A stretch of DNA of 64,000 bases from Aurelia coerulea (taxonomy: Eukaryota; Cnidaria; Scyphozoa; Semaeostomeae; Ulmaridae). How positions within the stretch are numbered: the stretch's first letter is position 1; each line of letters opens with the position of its first letter. Location: positions 16,226,501-16,290,500 of the forward strand of contig CM076960.1 in assembly GCA_039566865.1 (NCBI GenBank), given 5' to 3'. Of the stretch, positions 32,601 to 37,392 are shown piece by piece. The notes beneath the pieces were generated by a model. It did not search any database. It was not told the DNA's origin and saw only the letters and a list, made by a program, of their open reading frames with translations. Made by a program: the position numbers and the translations under genes.

Positions 32601-34442
32601 TATTCCGAATTGGCATTCATTCTGGACCATGTGTAGCCGGTGTTGTTGGATTAAAAATGCCAAGATATTGCTTGTTTGGTGACACTGTCAATTATGCATC
32701 GAGGATGGAGTCTAGTGGCTTAGGTATTGAAATTTTATCCTCTTATAATAATCTTATTTCAAAGATGAAATTTCTTTTTTAACATCATATTCTTTGACTA
32801 ATCTCTGTAAAATCTTTAATTATGGATCTCATGAATAAGACTTCATGAGGTAGAAGGCAAATATGATATTCATATTGTATAGTACACATTCAGAAACAGT
32901 ATTTACGGATATTTTGACCCTCTGTACGATCCCCAGCGCATTGACTGAACAATATGGCTCTTGCCCGTGGTTTTTATTAAAGTGTTGGAGGAGAGCCTTA
33001 CACCTCTGGATGCATTGACTTTGGCTATTCAAAGTTGAAACCGATATGATCAAGGGTGCCTACCTTGTAGGAAGTGTGTTTAATCCCAGTACTATATCCG
33101 TGACCCAGTACACAGAGTAATTGGTGTCCTATGACTCAGTCCTGTTAATCTGTACATAAAGTTTTTTAGTTACAAGGATTTTAAATTCTATCGTCTGTTA
33201 GTGTTGACCAATCAAAAATCACGCTGTCTTGTTCCCTGTGGCCAGCTCGTATAACAATTGATATTGTATTACATCAACACCGGAATTTGAAACCACAAAG
33301 TTCTTCATACGTCATCTAGACCTTGACAGGACTGACTCTGTTTACTGGGTCACGGTACAGCACTGGGATACTCTGTGTACTGGGTCACAGGACACCAATT
33401 ATTCTACAGTACTGGGAATAAATACAGTTCCTGCAAGGTAGGCGCCCTTGATATGATCATCAACTCTTGAAATATGATCAACCAGGCACTAAATACTTCC
33501 ATTTTTCTTGATAGCAATCATGATAATCTTTTCACTCTTGTGTTCGTTCTAGCTCTGCGTGTCCATGTTAGTCCTGAATGCCGTGGCGTCCTGCTTGAAC
33601 TCGAAGGATATAAGTTGGTTGAAAGGGGACCTGTTTCTATGAAGGTTTGTTTATTTGAATTTAATCATTTTCTGAACTATTGCCGTTGAAGGGGAGTGAG
33701 CCCTTTGCTTTCATTAAGAAGCAAAATGGTCAATGGAGGGGCCCGGGGGGGGGTACTTCATTGTGAATGTGGTTCGGCCTTCTGGCCTTTGAGAAAAGGA
33801 CCCATTTGTATGACAGAATATTCAAGAAATCCCGACCCATTTGCATGAATATCAGGAAATTGTCGACCCATGTGTATGAATTTCTCAAGCAAAATACAAA
33901 GAAAATGTTTAATTGTTTGGTGCAGATTACCATTATGGGACCCATTGATAAAAAACTTTCAAACAGCTACCCATCTACCAGAATTATGGTTGAAAACAGC
34001 CCATATGTGAGGAATTTCAGATGAAAAAACCCACCCATATGAGCAGCACGTTCAGTATCATTTAACAATGAAATACCCCCCGGGTGGAGGAGACCAACAT
34101 TAAATCAGATTCCAGTGCACGCTGTTCTTGTATCGGATTTTCCCAAAAAGTACTCCCTTTTAAAAAATCACCAAAATCTGATTAGGAAGCATATCGCAAA
34201 ATTTTCTTTTTGATCTCTTCTGTGGGAGCTGAAAAATCACCAGAAGATTCCCTTTGATTGAAACATGATTTGATTTTTCAAATAAATAGCACCGCATTTT
34301 ACTACTTATTACCCGCTATGCAATTTTCTTTTAGGGTAAGGGAACAATAACGACATATTTCCTTGTTGGATGTAAAAGCTTCAATAAACCATTGCCTTGT
34401 CTCGAGAGAGCTGCTTCTGAAAGTGAACATACATTCAAATAG
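33..34442 (+). CDS. Receptor guanylate cyclase (natriuretic-peptide-receptor-like), 5' partial, 16 exons
   Basis: Single-pass membrane receptor expected to make cGMP from GTP in response to an extracellular ligand. Exons seen: 33-168, 1759-1995, 2524-2605, 16537-16636, 17792-17878, 18631-18708, 20996-21100, 21778-21849, 23234-23402, 26888-27065, 29209-29349, 30921-31044, 31668-31736, 32285-32558, 33553-33644, 34335-34442 (stop). All have AG/GT borders and matching phases; together they give 683 residues plus stop. Domain order is ligand-binding region, one membrane helix, kinase-homology domain, coiled coil, class III cyclase, as in animal NPR-type receptors. The N-terminal exons lie before the window. 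One kinase-homology exon expected between 23402 and 26888 was not found, yet the frame stays open because the flanking phases match. The ligand is unknown. Confidence 0.93.
169..1758. repeat. Intron with (TGACC)n pentanucleotide satellite
   Basis: Receptor intron. 1027-1170 is a nearly perfect run of the pentamer CCTGA (TCAGG on -). It sits in a wider decayed zone (about 540-1340) of CTTGA and CCTGA words, an old, partly eroded array. The open frame on - through the array (RSGQV repeats) is a by-product of the 5-bp repeat. No exon seen. Confidence 0.85.
2606..3161. other. Intron start with a G-rich possible transposon remnant
   Basis: Begins the 13.9-kb receptor intron. A G/C-run-rich block runs from about 2617 (CAGGGCC) to about 3116 (GGCCCTG), with poly-G at 2630-2660 and poly-C at 2650; the short inverted ends suggest a degraded DNA element. 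No coding potential recognised. Confidence 0.35.
3162..3368. mobile_element. MITE family A copy, left arm (split by the giant transposon)
   Basis: Diverged left arm of foldback family A: AACAAGG at the outer end, then the family's GACACC..ATTCAAAGCG and AATTCAAAACAAAC segments. The inner end (about 3320-3355) is the inverted match of 14437-14480 on the far side of the 10.8-kb element, so the two arms formed one palindromic MITE before the insertion at TA 3369-3370. Confidence 0.7.
3371..3527 (+). repeat. Left terminal inverted repeat of the 10.8-kb transposon
   Basis: Starts GTGGTAACGTTACCAAGAGC, which contains the perfect 12-bp palindrome GGTAACGTTACC three bases in. Matches the reverse complement of 13992-14147 almost base for base; the left copy has an extra CG at 3459-3462 (GATTACGCGTGATG against GATTACGTGATG). 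The terminal palindrome is a plausible transposase-binding or nicking site. Confidence 0.93.
3620..4862 (+). repeat. Array of about seven 181-bp tandem repeats
   Basis: Head-to-tail copies with period 180-181 bp; markers recur at regular spacing: GGCAAGAGCGGAGGGCAGTC, a run of 8-11 G before CATCATGGAAACATCCCAGG, and AATTCGAAGGAAGGAGCGTG. Copies differ by a few substitutions and G-run length. The several open frames here ([10 protein letters not shown]...) are shadows of the repeat. Lies just inside the left TIR of the 10.8-kb transposon; the same unit occurs inverted near the other end. Confidence 0.93.
4863..6898. other. Transposon interior without recognised gene
   Basis: About 2 kb between the 181-bp array and the 3' end of the minus-strand transposon gene. 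Short open frames on both strands have no recognisable motif. At 6757-6900 on - a second frame encodes a Cys-rich stretch (LCRHCGSP, then CQCK) directly after the stop of the main frame; see the transposon gene. Confidence 0.5.
6899..9965 (-). CDS. Transposon-encoded zinc/F-box/DDE-like protein (putative transposase)
   Basis: Two long minus frames: 9965-9417 (182 aa) and about 9400-6899 (833 aa, stop at 6899). The first has a Cys-rich region (CCICK, then CEACC) and an F-box ([19 protein letters not shown], near residues 133-155). The second has GDKGG (Asp 276), CKSC and CMHC knuckles around [13 protein letters not shown] (Asp 419), [11 protein letters not shown], a coiled coil (about 560-665) and a C-terminal [11 protein letters not shown] (Glu 814): the order of an RNase H-like transposase with a zinc insert. 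The frames are probably joined by a short intron (GT near 9480, TTTCAG|AC near 9418) or separated by one frameshift. No ATG is clear for the second frame. An F-box suggests use of the host SCF ubiquitin ligase. DDE residues are assigned by pattern only. Confidence 0.75.
9966..10677. other. Upstream region of the transposon gene
   Basis: Should hold the promoter and any first exon of the minus-strand transposon gene. A short minus frame (10125-9898) overlaps the start in another frame and shows no motif. No TATA box or other element can be assigned with confidence. Confidence 0.35.
10678..11125 (-). repeat. Inverted copies of the 181-bp repeat (right side of the transposon)
   Basis: Three partial to full units in the opposite orientation to 3620-4862: CTGCCCTCCGCTCTTGCCAG occurs near 10700, 10886 and 11053. 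The first is interrupted by unrelated sequence (about 10735-10870). Opposed arrays on both sides of the internal gene make a second, subterminal inverted-repeat layer. Confidence 0.88.
11126..11436. other. Transposon interior, no feature seen
   Basis: Sequence between the inverted 181-bp units and the nested MITE. A/T-rich, no motif, no long frame of interest. Confidence 0.4.
12293..12723 (-). pseudogene. Transposase C-terminal remnant (Kolobok-like)
   Basis: Minus frame 12723-12442 contains [25 protein letters not shown] and KTDKQRIS. It then continues in another frame to 12293 with [19 protein letters not shown] and a stop. This pattern (short LG.E.G helix, DKQRI, then a basic KRKA..GY tail) resembles C-termini of TTAA-element transposases in cnidarians as I recall them; no search was done. 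The frameshift near 12440 marks it as broken. Confidence 0.5.
12678..13435 (-). pseudogene. Transposase N-terminal remnant
   Basis: Minus frame 13435-13031 ([18 protein letters not shown], then an acidic, Ser-rich stretch) and frame 12911-12678 lie upstream of the C-terminal remnant in the same TTAA element. The basic-then-acidic composition fits a transposase N-terminal region, but no domain is certain. The DDE core expected between the two ends is absent, implying an internal deletion. Confidence 0.35.
13992..14147 (-). repeat. Right terminal inverted repeat of the 10.8-kb transposon
   Basis: Inverted partner of 3371-3527, ending CTTGGTAACGTTACCAC and followed by TA at 14148-14149. Identity is near complete from the end inwards until about 14003, then fades. 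Confidence 0.93.
14150..14748. mobile_element. MITE family A copy, right arm, with tandem terminal units
   Basis: Right half of the MITE split by the 10.8-kb transposon. 14437-14480 mirrors 3320-3355. The outer end carries three tandem copies (about 14530-14740) of the family's terminal unit, marked by AATTGAGGTGTCAATCAAAA and GATGCTATTGTRTTA...AAATCTG. The open frame across it is a repeat shadow. Confidence 0.72.
15367..16350. mobile_element. MITE family A copy with TSD GACCAGCC
   Basis: Inverted ends AAACAAGGGCAGATTTTGTA (15367) and its complement (to 16350), flanked by a perfect 8-bp duplication GACCAGCC (15359-15366, 16351-16358), which suggests hAT-type transposition. Arms match the family (ATTCAAAGCGATTAGCGA; CTAGCTACCTGGGTTTC). 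Longer than the usual 600 bp because a LINE 3' end is inserted in its left arm. Confidence 0.9.
15431..15775 (+). pseudogene. 5'-truncated LINE 3' end inside MITE A
   Basis: Plus frame: [45 protein letters not shown] and stop at about 15609, followed by a 3' tail ending in A-rich AAAATG repeats (about 15770-15800). This is the last 60 residues of an L2/CR1-type ORF2. A 22-bp word (TATTATCAACCTTAGAAATG...) is repeated at its 5' edge. Confidence 0.78.
16537..27065 (+). CDS. Receptor cyclase exons: juxtamembrane and kinase-homology domain
   Basis: Seven exons. Motifs in order: basic [13 protein letters not shown] after the membrane; GVALKQI with the subdomain II lysine (18631-18708); [12 protein letters not shown] and CNKGSLQ (20996-21100); [14 protein letters not shown] (21778-21849); [23 protein letters not shown] and KITDFGLAQ (23234-23402); [16 protein letters not shown] and [11 protein letters not shown] (26888-27065). 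HGFLKSSN replaces the catalytic HRD loop, as in other receptor cyclases, so this is a pseudokinase; DFG is kept. The segment with APE, GDVYS and helix F was not found between 23403 and 26887. Exon 23234-23402 ends in phase 1 and 26888 begins in phase 1, so direct joining stays in frame but lacks roughly 50 residues. Confidence 0.9.
16722..16810. repeat. Small palindromic repeat in receptor intron
   Basis: AAGAAACTAAGATCCGGACC near 16722 and GGTCCGGACC near 16796 form a short inverted pair. Related AGAAACTAAG..CCGG words occur near 28360, 30690 and 47600, so this is a dispersed family. Followed at 16977-16996 by (ATT)n. Confidence 0.45.
17103..17570 (-). pseudogene. LINE reverse transcriptase C-terminal fragment
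   Basis: Minus frame: [64 protein letters not shown] and stop at 17130. Final domain of a CR1/L2-like ORF2. Intact frame over about 140 residues but the polymerase core is absent, so a 5'-truncated copy. Confidence 0.85.
17582..17784 (+). mobile_element. tRNA-derived SINE, copy 1
   Basis: Starts with a tRNA-like head: A-box-like TGGCGCAGTGG and B-box GGTTCGATACC, followed by a shared body (CACTTGAGCGTCATGACAAG, CAGCGCTTGGCGCTAAAAAC) and a (CTTCAC)n tail. Two further copies are at 19681-19877 (+) and 58955-59140 (-). The tail ends about 8 bp before the splice acceptor of receptor exon 17792-17878. Confidence 0.9.
17942..18541. mobile_element. Foldback MITE, about 600 bp
   Basis: Arms are inverted copies: GGTTTCCCAAAAAAATGTAT near 17942 against ATTTTTTTGGGACAC near 18535; GACTCCAG/CTGGAGTC; CTTTGAGAGCAGATATG against ATATTTCTGCTCTCAAAG; TTTGGCC at the centre. 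Lies between receptor exons 17792-17878 and 18631-18708. Confidence 0.8.
19681..19877 (+). mobile_element. tRNA-derived SINE, copy 2
   Basis: Same family as 17582-17784: TGTGGCTCAGTGGTGTAATC head, GGTTCGATACCCGGTAGGG B-box region, GCGCTTGGCGCTAAAAACGG body and CTTCAC tail. Confidence 0.88.
20150..20303. repeat. Short foldback hairpin element
   Basis: GCTAAAGATGGCAGAGATGA at 20156 mirrors CCACCATCTTTAGC at about 20277-20290, with TACCAAGATGCA/TGCATCTTGGTA inside and ATTACGC/GCAATCG outside. A small MITE within the CCGGGTGAGT element. Confidence 0.7.
20405..20799. mobile_element. MITE family B copy, TSD GTCTTTGAC
   Basis: Family B (termini AGCATAGGTTCCAAATC). Right end GATTTGGAACCTATGCT, left end AGCATATGTTC (internally truncated arm). 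Perfect 9-bp duplication GTCTTTGAC at 20396-20404 and 20800-20808. Nine-base duplications are typical of Mutator-like elements. Confidence 0.85.
21174..21296. repeat. (ATTACAT)n minisatellite
   Basis: About 16 copies of a 7- to 8-bp word (ACATATT, ATTACAT), with slight decay at both edges. Begins about 70 bp after receptor exon 20996-21100. The open frame here is a shadow. Confidence 0.92.
21952..22135. mobile_element. MITE family D copy, 184 bp
   Basis: Inverted ends AATAGACCTTTTAGCTATTC and its complement. Body marked by GAGCCTGGATCGAACG, GAGTGGCGTTAGAGCTTCTA and CTATTGTGCAC. Other copies: 24071-24166 (truncated), 45812-45995, and 59570-61812 (split by a LINE). No clear target duplication. 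Confidence 0.85.
22290..22570. mobile_element. MITE family B, partial copy
   Basis: Shares the core of family B (AAGATGGCAGCAAGCAAAAGTC, TTTTGATGACGTCACAAC) but lacks clean ends. Nothing else recognised from 22571 to the GAAT repeat at 23062. Confidence 0.6.
23062..23117. repeat. (GAAT)n microsatellite
   Basis: Runs of GAATGAATGAAT and TTAATGAAT in the intron before receptor exon 23234-23402. Confidence 0.85.
23409..23960. mobile_element. MITE family B copy abutting a splice donor, in a 20-bp direct repeat
   Basis: Family B body (GGTTCCAAATCTTTGAAAAGG ... GATTTGGAACCTATGCT; ATGACGTCACATCC core), about 94% like 20405-20799 by eye. TATTTTAGTAGAAAAGGTT occurs both at 23409-23427 and 23942-23960, longer than the family's 9-bp duplication, so some rearrangement or conversion has occurred. 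The left repeat begins only 6 bp after the donor of exon 23234-23402. Confidence 0.75.
23975..24069 (+). pseudogene. Short reverse transcriptase fragment
   Basis: A stretch near 24020-24069 reads [16 protein letters not shown], the conserved PQGSVLG motif of LINE reverse transcriptases. Flanked by a family B MITE and a truncated family D MITE. Too short to assign further. Confidence 0.75.
24071..24166. mobile_element. MITE family D, truncated copy
   Basis: Starts AATAGACCTTTTAGCTATTC and runs through the shared GTGCACAATAGTGATAGAAGC, then stops before the second arm. Confidence 0.75.
24167..24555. other. Unassigned intron sequence
   Basis: One of two parts of the 23403-26887 intron not explained by repeats. 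Contains a short inverted pair (GTGGCTGCCATAGCTGG / GTTCCAACTACGGCAGCCAC). A frame near 24310-24420 is open for about 38 codons but carries no kinase motif, so it is not the missing exon. Confidence 0.4.
24560..24692 (-). mobile_element. tRNA-like SINE head, second family
   Basis: On -: A-box-like TGGCTCAATGGTAGCACC and B-box GGTTCGAGTTCCGCC at tRNA-like spacing, followed by GATGGGGTGTGATCACATCC. It differs from the SINE at 17582 and lacks a closed acceptor stem, so a SINE is more likely than a tRNA gene. Confidence 0.6.
24722..25051. mobile_element. MITE family C copy
   Basis: Inverted ends AAGGCGCCTACCTTGTAGGA (from about 24720) and TACAAGGTAGGCGCC (to about 25049). Body: GTGACCCAGTAC, CTAATCAAAAATCATGC, ACTCGTATAACAGTTGATC. 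Other copies at 33052-33449 and about 35067-35374. Confidence 0.85.
25126..26469. mobile_element. Element with CAGTGGCGGAA ends
   Basis: CAGTGGCGGAA at 25124 mirrors TTCCGCCACTG ending about 26469; inner sequences CCGAGTC and GGGGGGGCAA also mirror. CAGTGGCGG ends are common in hAT elements. No clear 8-bp duplication and no transposase frame. Contains a younger poly-G MITE. Confidence 0.65.
25255..25633. mobile_element. Poly-G-ended MITE with internal tandem repeats, TSD GTGCTAAG
   Basis: Ends are CCCGGGGGGGGGGG and its complement. Perfect 8-bp duplication GTGCTAAG at 25247-25254 and 25634-25641. The inside repeats TTATGCGACAGGGT at least five times, with one 68-bp unit (CACAAGCAAAAATTGCG...) in two exact copies (about 25400-25530). 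Confidence 0.85.
26470..26887. other. Unassigned intron sequence before receptor exon
   Basis: Second unexplained part of the intron lacking the expected kinase exon. Has a poly-C run (26550-26562) and A/T-rich sequence. No WTAPE, GDVYS or similar codon string in any + frame. Confidence 0.45.
27152..28262. mobile_element. MITE family B copy split by a family A MITE, TSD GCAGCTGAA
   Basis: Diverged B ends (AGCAGAGGCCTCGAATCTTT; complement of TTTGAGCCCTATGTT). Perfect 9-bp duplication GCAGCTGAA at 27143-27151 and 28263-28271. The inner arms (CTGTAAATCTGCC, CCGTGGAAATT) are separated by the family A insertion at 27267-27864; unbroken sequence resembling the site is seen at 58568-58600. Confidence 0.85.
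27267..27864. mobile_element. MITE family A copy, 598 bp, inside family B
   Basis: The clearest A copy: inverted arms of nearly 290 bp with ends AACAAGGGCAGATTTTGTAA and complement, and arm words AATTCAAAACA, GGTAGCTAGCTCG, GGCATTTTATTTG. Flanked by AATCTGCCG (27258-27266) and AATGTGCCG (27865-27873), an 8-9 bp duplication with one mismatch. The frames in it are shadows. Confidence 0.88.
28272..29208. other. Receptor intron, no feature seen
   Basis: A/T-rich. Contains AGAAACTAAGGTCCGG near 28362, a dispersed word also near 16725. No exon or delimited element recognised. Confidence 0.4.
29209..34442 (+). CDS. Receptor cyclase exons: coiled coil and guanylate cyclase catalytic domain
   Basis: Six exons. 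29209-29349 encodes the signalling helix ([17 protein letters not shown], then LLYSMLPR). 30921-31044 gives [12 protein letters not shown] with the first metal-binding Asp. 31668-31736 gives [16 protein letters not shown]. 32285-32558 has [10 protein letters not shown] (second metal Asp and guanine-binding Glu), [15 protein letters not shown] and [16 protein letters not shown] (Cys, Asn and Arg expected of an active guanylate cyclase). 33553-33644 and 34335-34442 end the domain ([12 protein letters not shown]) with a short tail to TAG at 34440-34442. All key catalytic residues are present, so the cyclase should be active. The exon at 32285 is followed by a second copy of its 3' part. Confidence 0.94.
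29350..30427. other. Receptor intron, no feature seen
   Basis: No element can be delimited. CTGTTTCACATCAGATGG (about 29707) and CATCTGGTGTGAAACAGAAT (about 29808) form a loose inverted pair about 100 bp apart, suggesting a small foldback repeat. Confidence 0.35.
30428..30590. mobile_element. Small foldback MITE, about 160 bp
   Basis: GGCTGATTTCCAGTCAGTGG, then AATTTTCCGAGCGGGCGGAA, mirrors TTCCGCCCGCTCGGAAAATT followed by CCACTGACTGGAAATTAGCC. Arms about 45 bp, one mismatch. In the receptor intron 29350-30920. Confidence 0.88.
31487..31650. repeat. (GATT)n / (GACT)n microsatellite
   Basis: Runs of GATTGATTGATT and GACTGACTGACT, partly decayed, ending 18 bp before receptor exon 31668-31736. 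The preceding 31045-31486 has no recognised feature. Confidence 0.9.
32607..32726 (+). repeat. Tandem in-frame duplicate of the 3' part of a cyclase exon
   Basis: 120 bp repeating 32442-32561 with two differences, both synonymous (GAT ACC becomes GAC ACT). The copies are 165 bp apart, a multiple of three, and the reading frame stays open through the 45-bp spacer. Each copy ends in a possible donor in the same phase: TTAG|GTAAGG in copy 1 (strong), TTAG|GTATTG in copy 2 (weaker). Using the second donor would insert 55 residues repeating the GIHSGPC and [13 protein letters not shown] motifs. A TTTAG before copy 2 would enter in the wrong frame. Copy 2 is most simply an intronic relic. Confidence 0.9.
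33052..33449. mobile_element. MITE family C copy, TSD GATATGATC
   Basis: 398 bp with inverted ends AAGGGTGCCTACCTTGTAGG and CAAGGTAGGCGCCCTT. Perfect 9-bp duplication GATATGATC at 33043-33051 and 33450-33458. This duplication fixes the family's limits and suggests a Mutator-like mobilising element. Confidence 0.92.
33742..34084. mobile_element. Poly-G-ended MITE in the last receptor intron
   Basis: Begins CCCGGGGGGGGGTACTTCAT, ends ATGAAATACCCCCCCGGG (complement). Flanks TGGAGGGG (33734-33741) and TGGAGGAG (34085-34092): an 8-bp duplication with one mismatch. Interior repeats GACCCATTTG / GACCCATGTG. Confidence 0.78.
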
Positions 34443-34456
34443 TAAGGTAGTATGAT

Positions 34457-35058
34457 AAACAAGGACAGATTTTGTAAGAAAATTGCACGAGCTGCTTTTG
34501 TTGACACCTGAATTCAAAGCGATTTGCGATCGCAGACAAAGGAAATTCCCTCAACCAGTAATTCAAAACAAACAAAGCCGCAAAAGTTTCTCTGAAACCA
34601 AGGTAGCTAGCGCAATCGTTGTGCATTCCGGAAATTGTTTTCAAGAGCAAACAAGAGCATACATGGAAAGAAGAGGAATATATATACACATATCTACGTC
34701 GGGCATTTTATTCATTTGGCTCAGAAGCTGAGCAGTTAAATATTTTAGTAACACCCAAAAAATAAGGGAATTGAATAGCCTCCAAATCGGCTCTTGAACT
34801 AAATAAATAAAATGCCCGTGGTAGATGTGTAGATATATCCTTCTTCTTTTGATCTATGATCATATTTGCTCTTAAAAACGAACTTCTGGAATGCACAACA
34901 AGCGAGCTAGCTACCTGGGTTTCAAAGAACCTTTTGCGGCTTTGTTTGTTTAGAATTACTGGTTGAGGGAATTCCTTTGTCTGCGATCGCAAATCGCTTT
35001 GAATTCAGATTTCAACAAAAGCAACTCTTGCTATTGTATTACTAAATCTGTTCTCGTT
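34457..35058. mobile_element. MITE family A copy 15 bp after the receptor stop codon, TSD AGTATGAT
   Basis: 602 bp, ends AAACAAGGACAGATTTTGTA and complement; perfect 8-bp duplication AGTATGAT at 34449-34456 and 35059-35066. The receptor stop is at 34440-34442, so this element forms most of its 3' untranslated region. It contains AATAAATAAA near 34801-34812, the first such signal after the stop. Confidence 0.9.
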
Positions 35059-35066
35059 AGTATGAT

Positions 35067-35374
35067 GCATATTTCCAGTTCTGTTTTTGTGACATAGTAC
35101 ATGGAGTAATTTCTGTCCTGTTAATCCGTGTATTACATAAGAAACTGTAGTTACAGTGATTTTTAAATTCTAACGTCTGTTAGTGTTGACCAATCAAAAA
35201 TCACGCAGTCTGGTTCCCTGTGGTCATCTCGTATAACAGTTGATCTCGTATTACATCAACACCGGAATTTGAAACCAAAAACTATCCTTACGTTATTTTG
35301 ACAGGACAGCAATTAGTCTGTGTACTTTGTCACAAAAACAGTACTGGGAATAAACACAGTTCCTACAAGGTAGG
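35067..35374. mobile_element. MITE family C, left-truncated copy
   Basis: Matches 33052-33449 from the GTGACATAGTAC region through TTCCTACAAGGTAGG, lacking most of the first arm. Directly follows the family A element. Confidence 0.75.
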
Positions 35375-36457
35375 CTTGTATAAATGCATATTTTTTCCTA
35401 GGGATCTTTTTTATTATCAGCTGTAGATGCTAAAGGGGACTAAGGGTTTTAGCATACAAACACATATCTTTTTATGAGAAACAAAGAATTTGAGCCTTTA
35501 CTGAAAATTTCTTAAAATTGTCAGATTTTGAATACTGAGAGTTTCTCATGAGTTTCTTGAAAATTCCACAACATTCTTCATGTTTACTTCCTGTGCCTTC
35601 GTGAACATTTCTAAACGACGTTTTTTGAAGCCTTTCCAGTTTCTAGACATTACTCAAGTACCCTCCGTTTAATATGGCATGATAGGGAACAGGTGAAAAT
35701 TTAAGTTATGCTTTTCCAGTGCTGGAGTTTCTTATTTTTTGACGATCTGAGAGTTGAGTTTCTTACAAGCGGTTTCTTGTAAAAAAGTATCTGCCTCCTG
35801 CCATCTACAATGGCAAACACATATTTTCGATAAGAAACTTAGTTCATGAGTGGTGGTAGAATGTAAAGAGAAATAGCTTTCAAACATATGTCACAGCTTT
35901 TGTCAATAATGTACAGTGTCAGAAAATCTTGCGTGACCTTGGAAAAATTGAAGCTGCAAATTGTAAAAGTTTCGTGGCTTTTTTCATCCAAGTAGCAGGG
36001 TTGTTGAAAAATTGAGCCTTCAATTTTTATATGCGGCTTCTTTGAAAAAATACGTATAGTTCCAGCAGTGTTATACTCTTGGTTAAGTCTTTGTCATTCA
36101 CCACTTCACAACAAGAACAGCTAACTAGCACACAACTTGGGTCCTTTGCCAGGATCGAGGAGATAAAACACATAGTTTCATGAAAATGCTTTTTTATCTT
36201 TCCAAAACACAACTCATCTCATTTGCGAACTTACAACTTTTTAGGCACGAGGCAGCCTGTCTTTAAAAACTCAGAACGAGACTAATACATAACGGCAGCT
36301 AAATTTATTACTCTTCAGTTTCTTGCAATAGTCCTGAAGTCCTTCTCAAATTAGATGTCACCTGAGATTTGCAATAACGCAAAACTCCTTTGCAAAGCAC
36401 TTCTATTATTGTTATTCGCGGGCATTTGCAGGTGACATCTTACGGCCTACAGTCACC
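35375..36457. other. Intergenic, no feature seen
   Basis: Between the receptor 3' end and the small palindrome at 36458. Several AAGAAACT / AGTTTCTT words recur (35480, 35580, 35770, 35830, 36320) as in the dispersed repeat near 16722. No gene. Confidence 0.4.
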
Positions 36458-36495
36458 TAGCCTACGCGTAGACCCATGGGTCTACGCGTAGGCTA
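36458..36495. mobile_element. 38-bp perfect palindrome with 9-bp TSD (TAGCCT family)
   Basis: Every base pairs: TAGCCTACGCGTAGACCCA followed by its exact complement, with no loop. Flanked directly by perfect 9-bp repeats ACAGTCACC (36449-36457, 36496-36504). Same TAGCCT...AGGCTA termini and 9-bp duplication as 41096-41179 and 61863-62195. Confidence 0.88.
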
Positions 36496-36760
36496 ACAGT
36501 CACCTTGTTTTGTAAAAAGTTTATTTTTTCATATATTTTTTATCGTATTTTGTTTATTGACTCCTGCTGTTTAAAACAGTAGCAAACTTGTTGTAAATAG
36601 AATAACTTATATATATTATTTTGAAATGTAGAAACGGGTAGCATTTTTATATGTAATGTGAAGTCATACTGGAAAATATTATTGCGAAAGTAGTCAAGAA
36701 AAATGTCGGAATCAGACAGTTGTGTATGTGTACTGACAAACCTGAACTCTGTATGGCATA

Positions 36761-37390
36761 CCGGGTGAACCAGAAAAAAGTTCCAATTTTTGAAAATTCA
36801 TAGCGCCAAGACTGCTGGATGGATTAGAATGAATCAACATTCGCTTGACAGCCAAGAGATTGAAGTATTTTTGAGATTTTTCTTGCCTTCTTATGAGCAC
36901 TAGATAAATTGGAAAATTCAAGTTTACAAAAACTTGATGGTTGCAGAATGACTGAAAAGGGCCTAAAATACTTGATCAAATCATGAAGGACTCCTCGCTC
37001 AGATCAACAGAGAAAATGTAATTTCGCATGGGTGAGAGCTATCGTCTGCATATTTATTGCCATAGGATTGAAAATATTTAGTATCTGTTTGAGAATCTGT
37101 CTTATCACTCTTGAGAGAAGTGAAACGCCCGTTAGTAATTGTTCTGTGTGAGGAGAGTCCTAACGATTTGATCAAGTGTTTTAGGCCCCTTTTCAGTAAT
37201 CTTGCAACCATGATGAATTTTTTGTAAAGTCAAATTTACCGGTATTTGCAGTGCTTCTAAGAAGACGAGAAAAATCACAAAAATACTTTGATCTTTTGGC
37301 TTTTAACTAGAATTTGAATCATTCAAGTCCATGAATTACTTGTGGTTCTACGAATTTTCGAAAGTGGGAACTTTTTTCTGGCTCACCCGC
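36761..37390. mobile_element. MITE family E copy (CCGGGTGAACC ends), TA site
   Basis: 630 bp. Ends CCGGGTGAACCAGAAAAAAG and complement (CTTTTTTCTGGCTCACCCG); TA outside each end. Long arms with GGGCCTAAAATACTTGATCA mirrored by GATCAAGTGTTTTAGGCCC. Second copy at 56599-57232. Confidence 0.9.
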
Positions 37391-37392
37391 TA

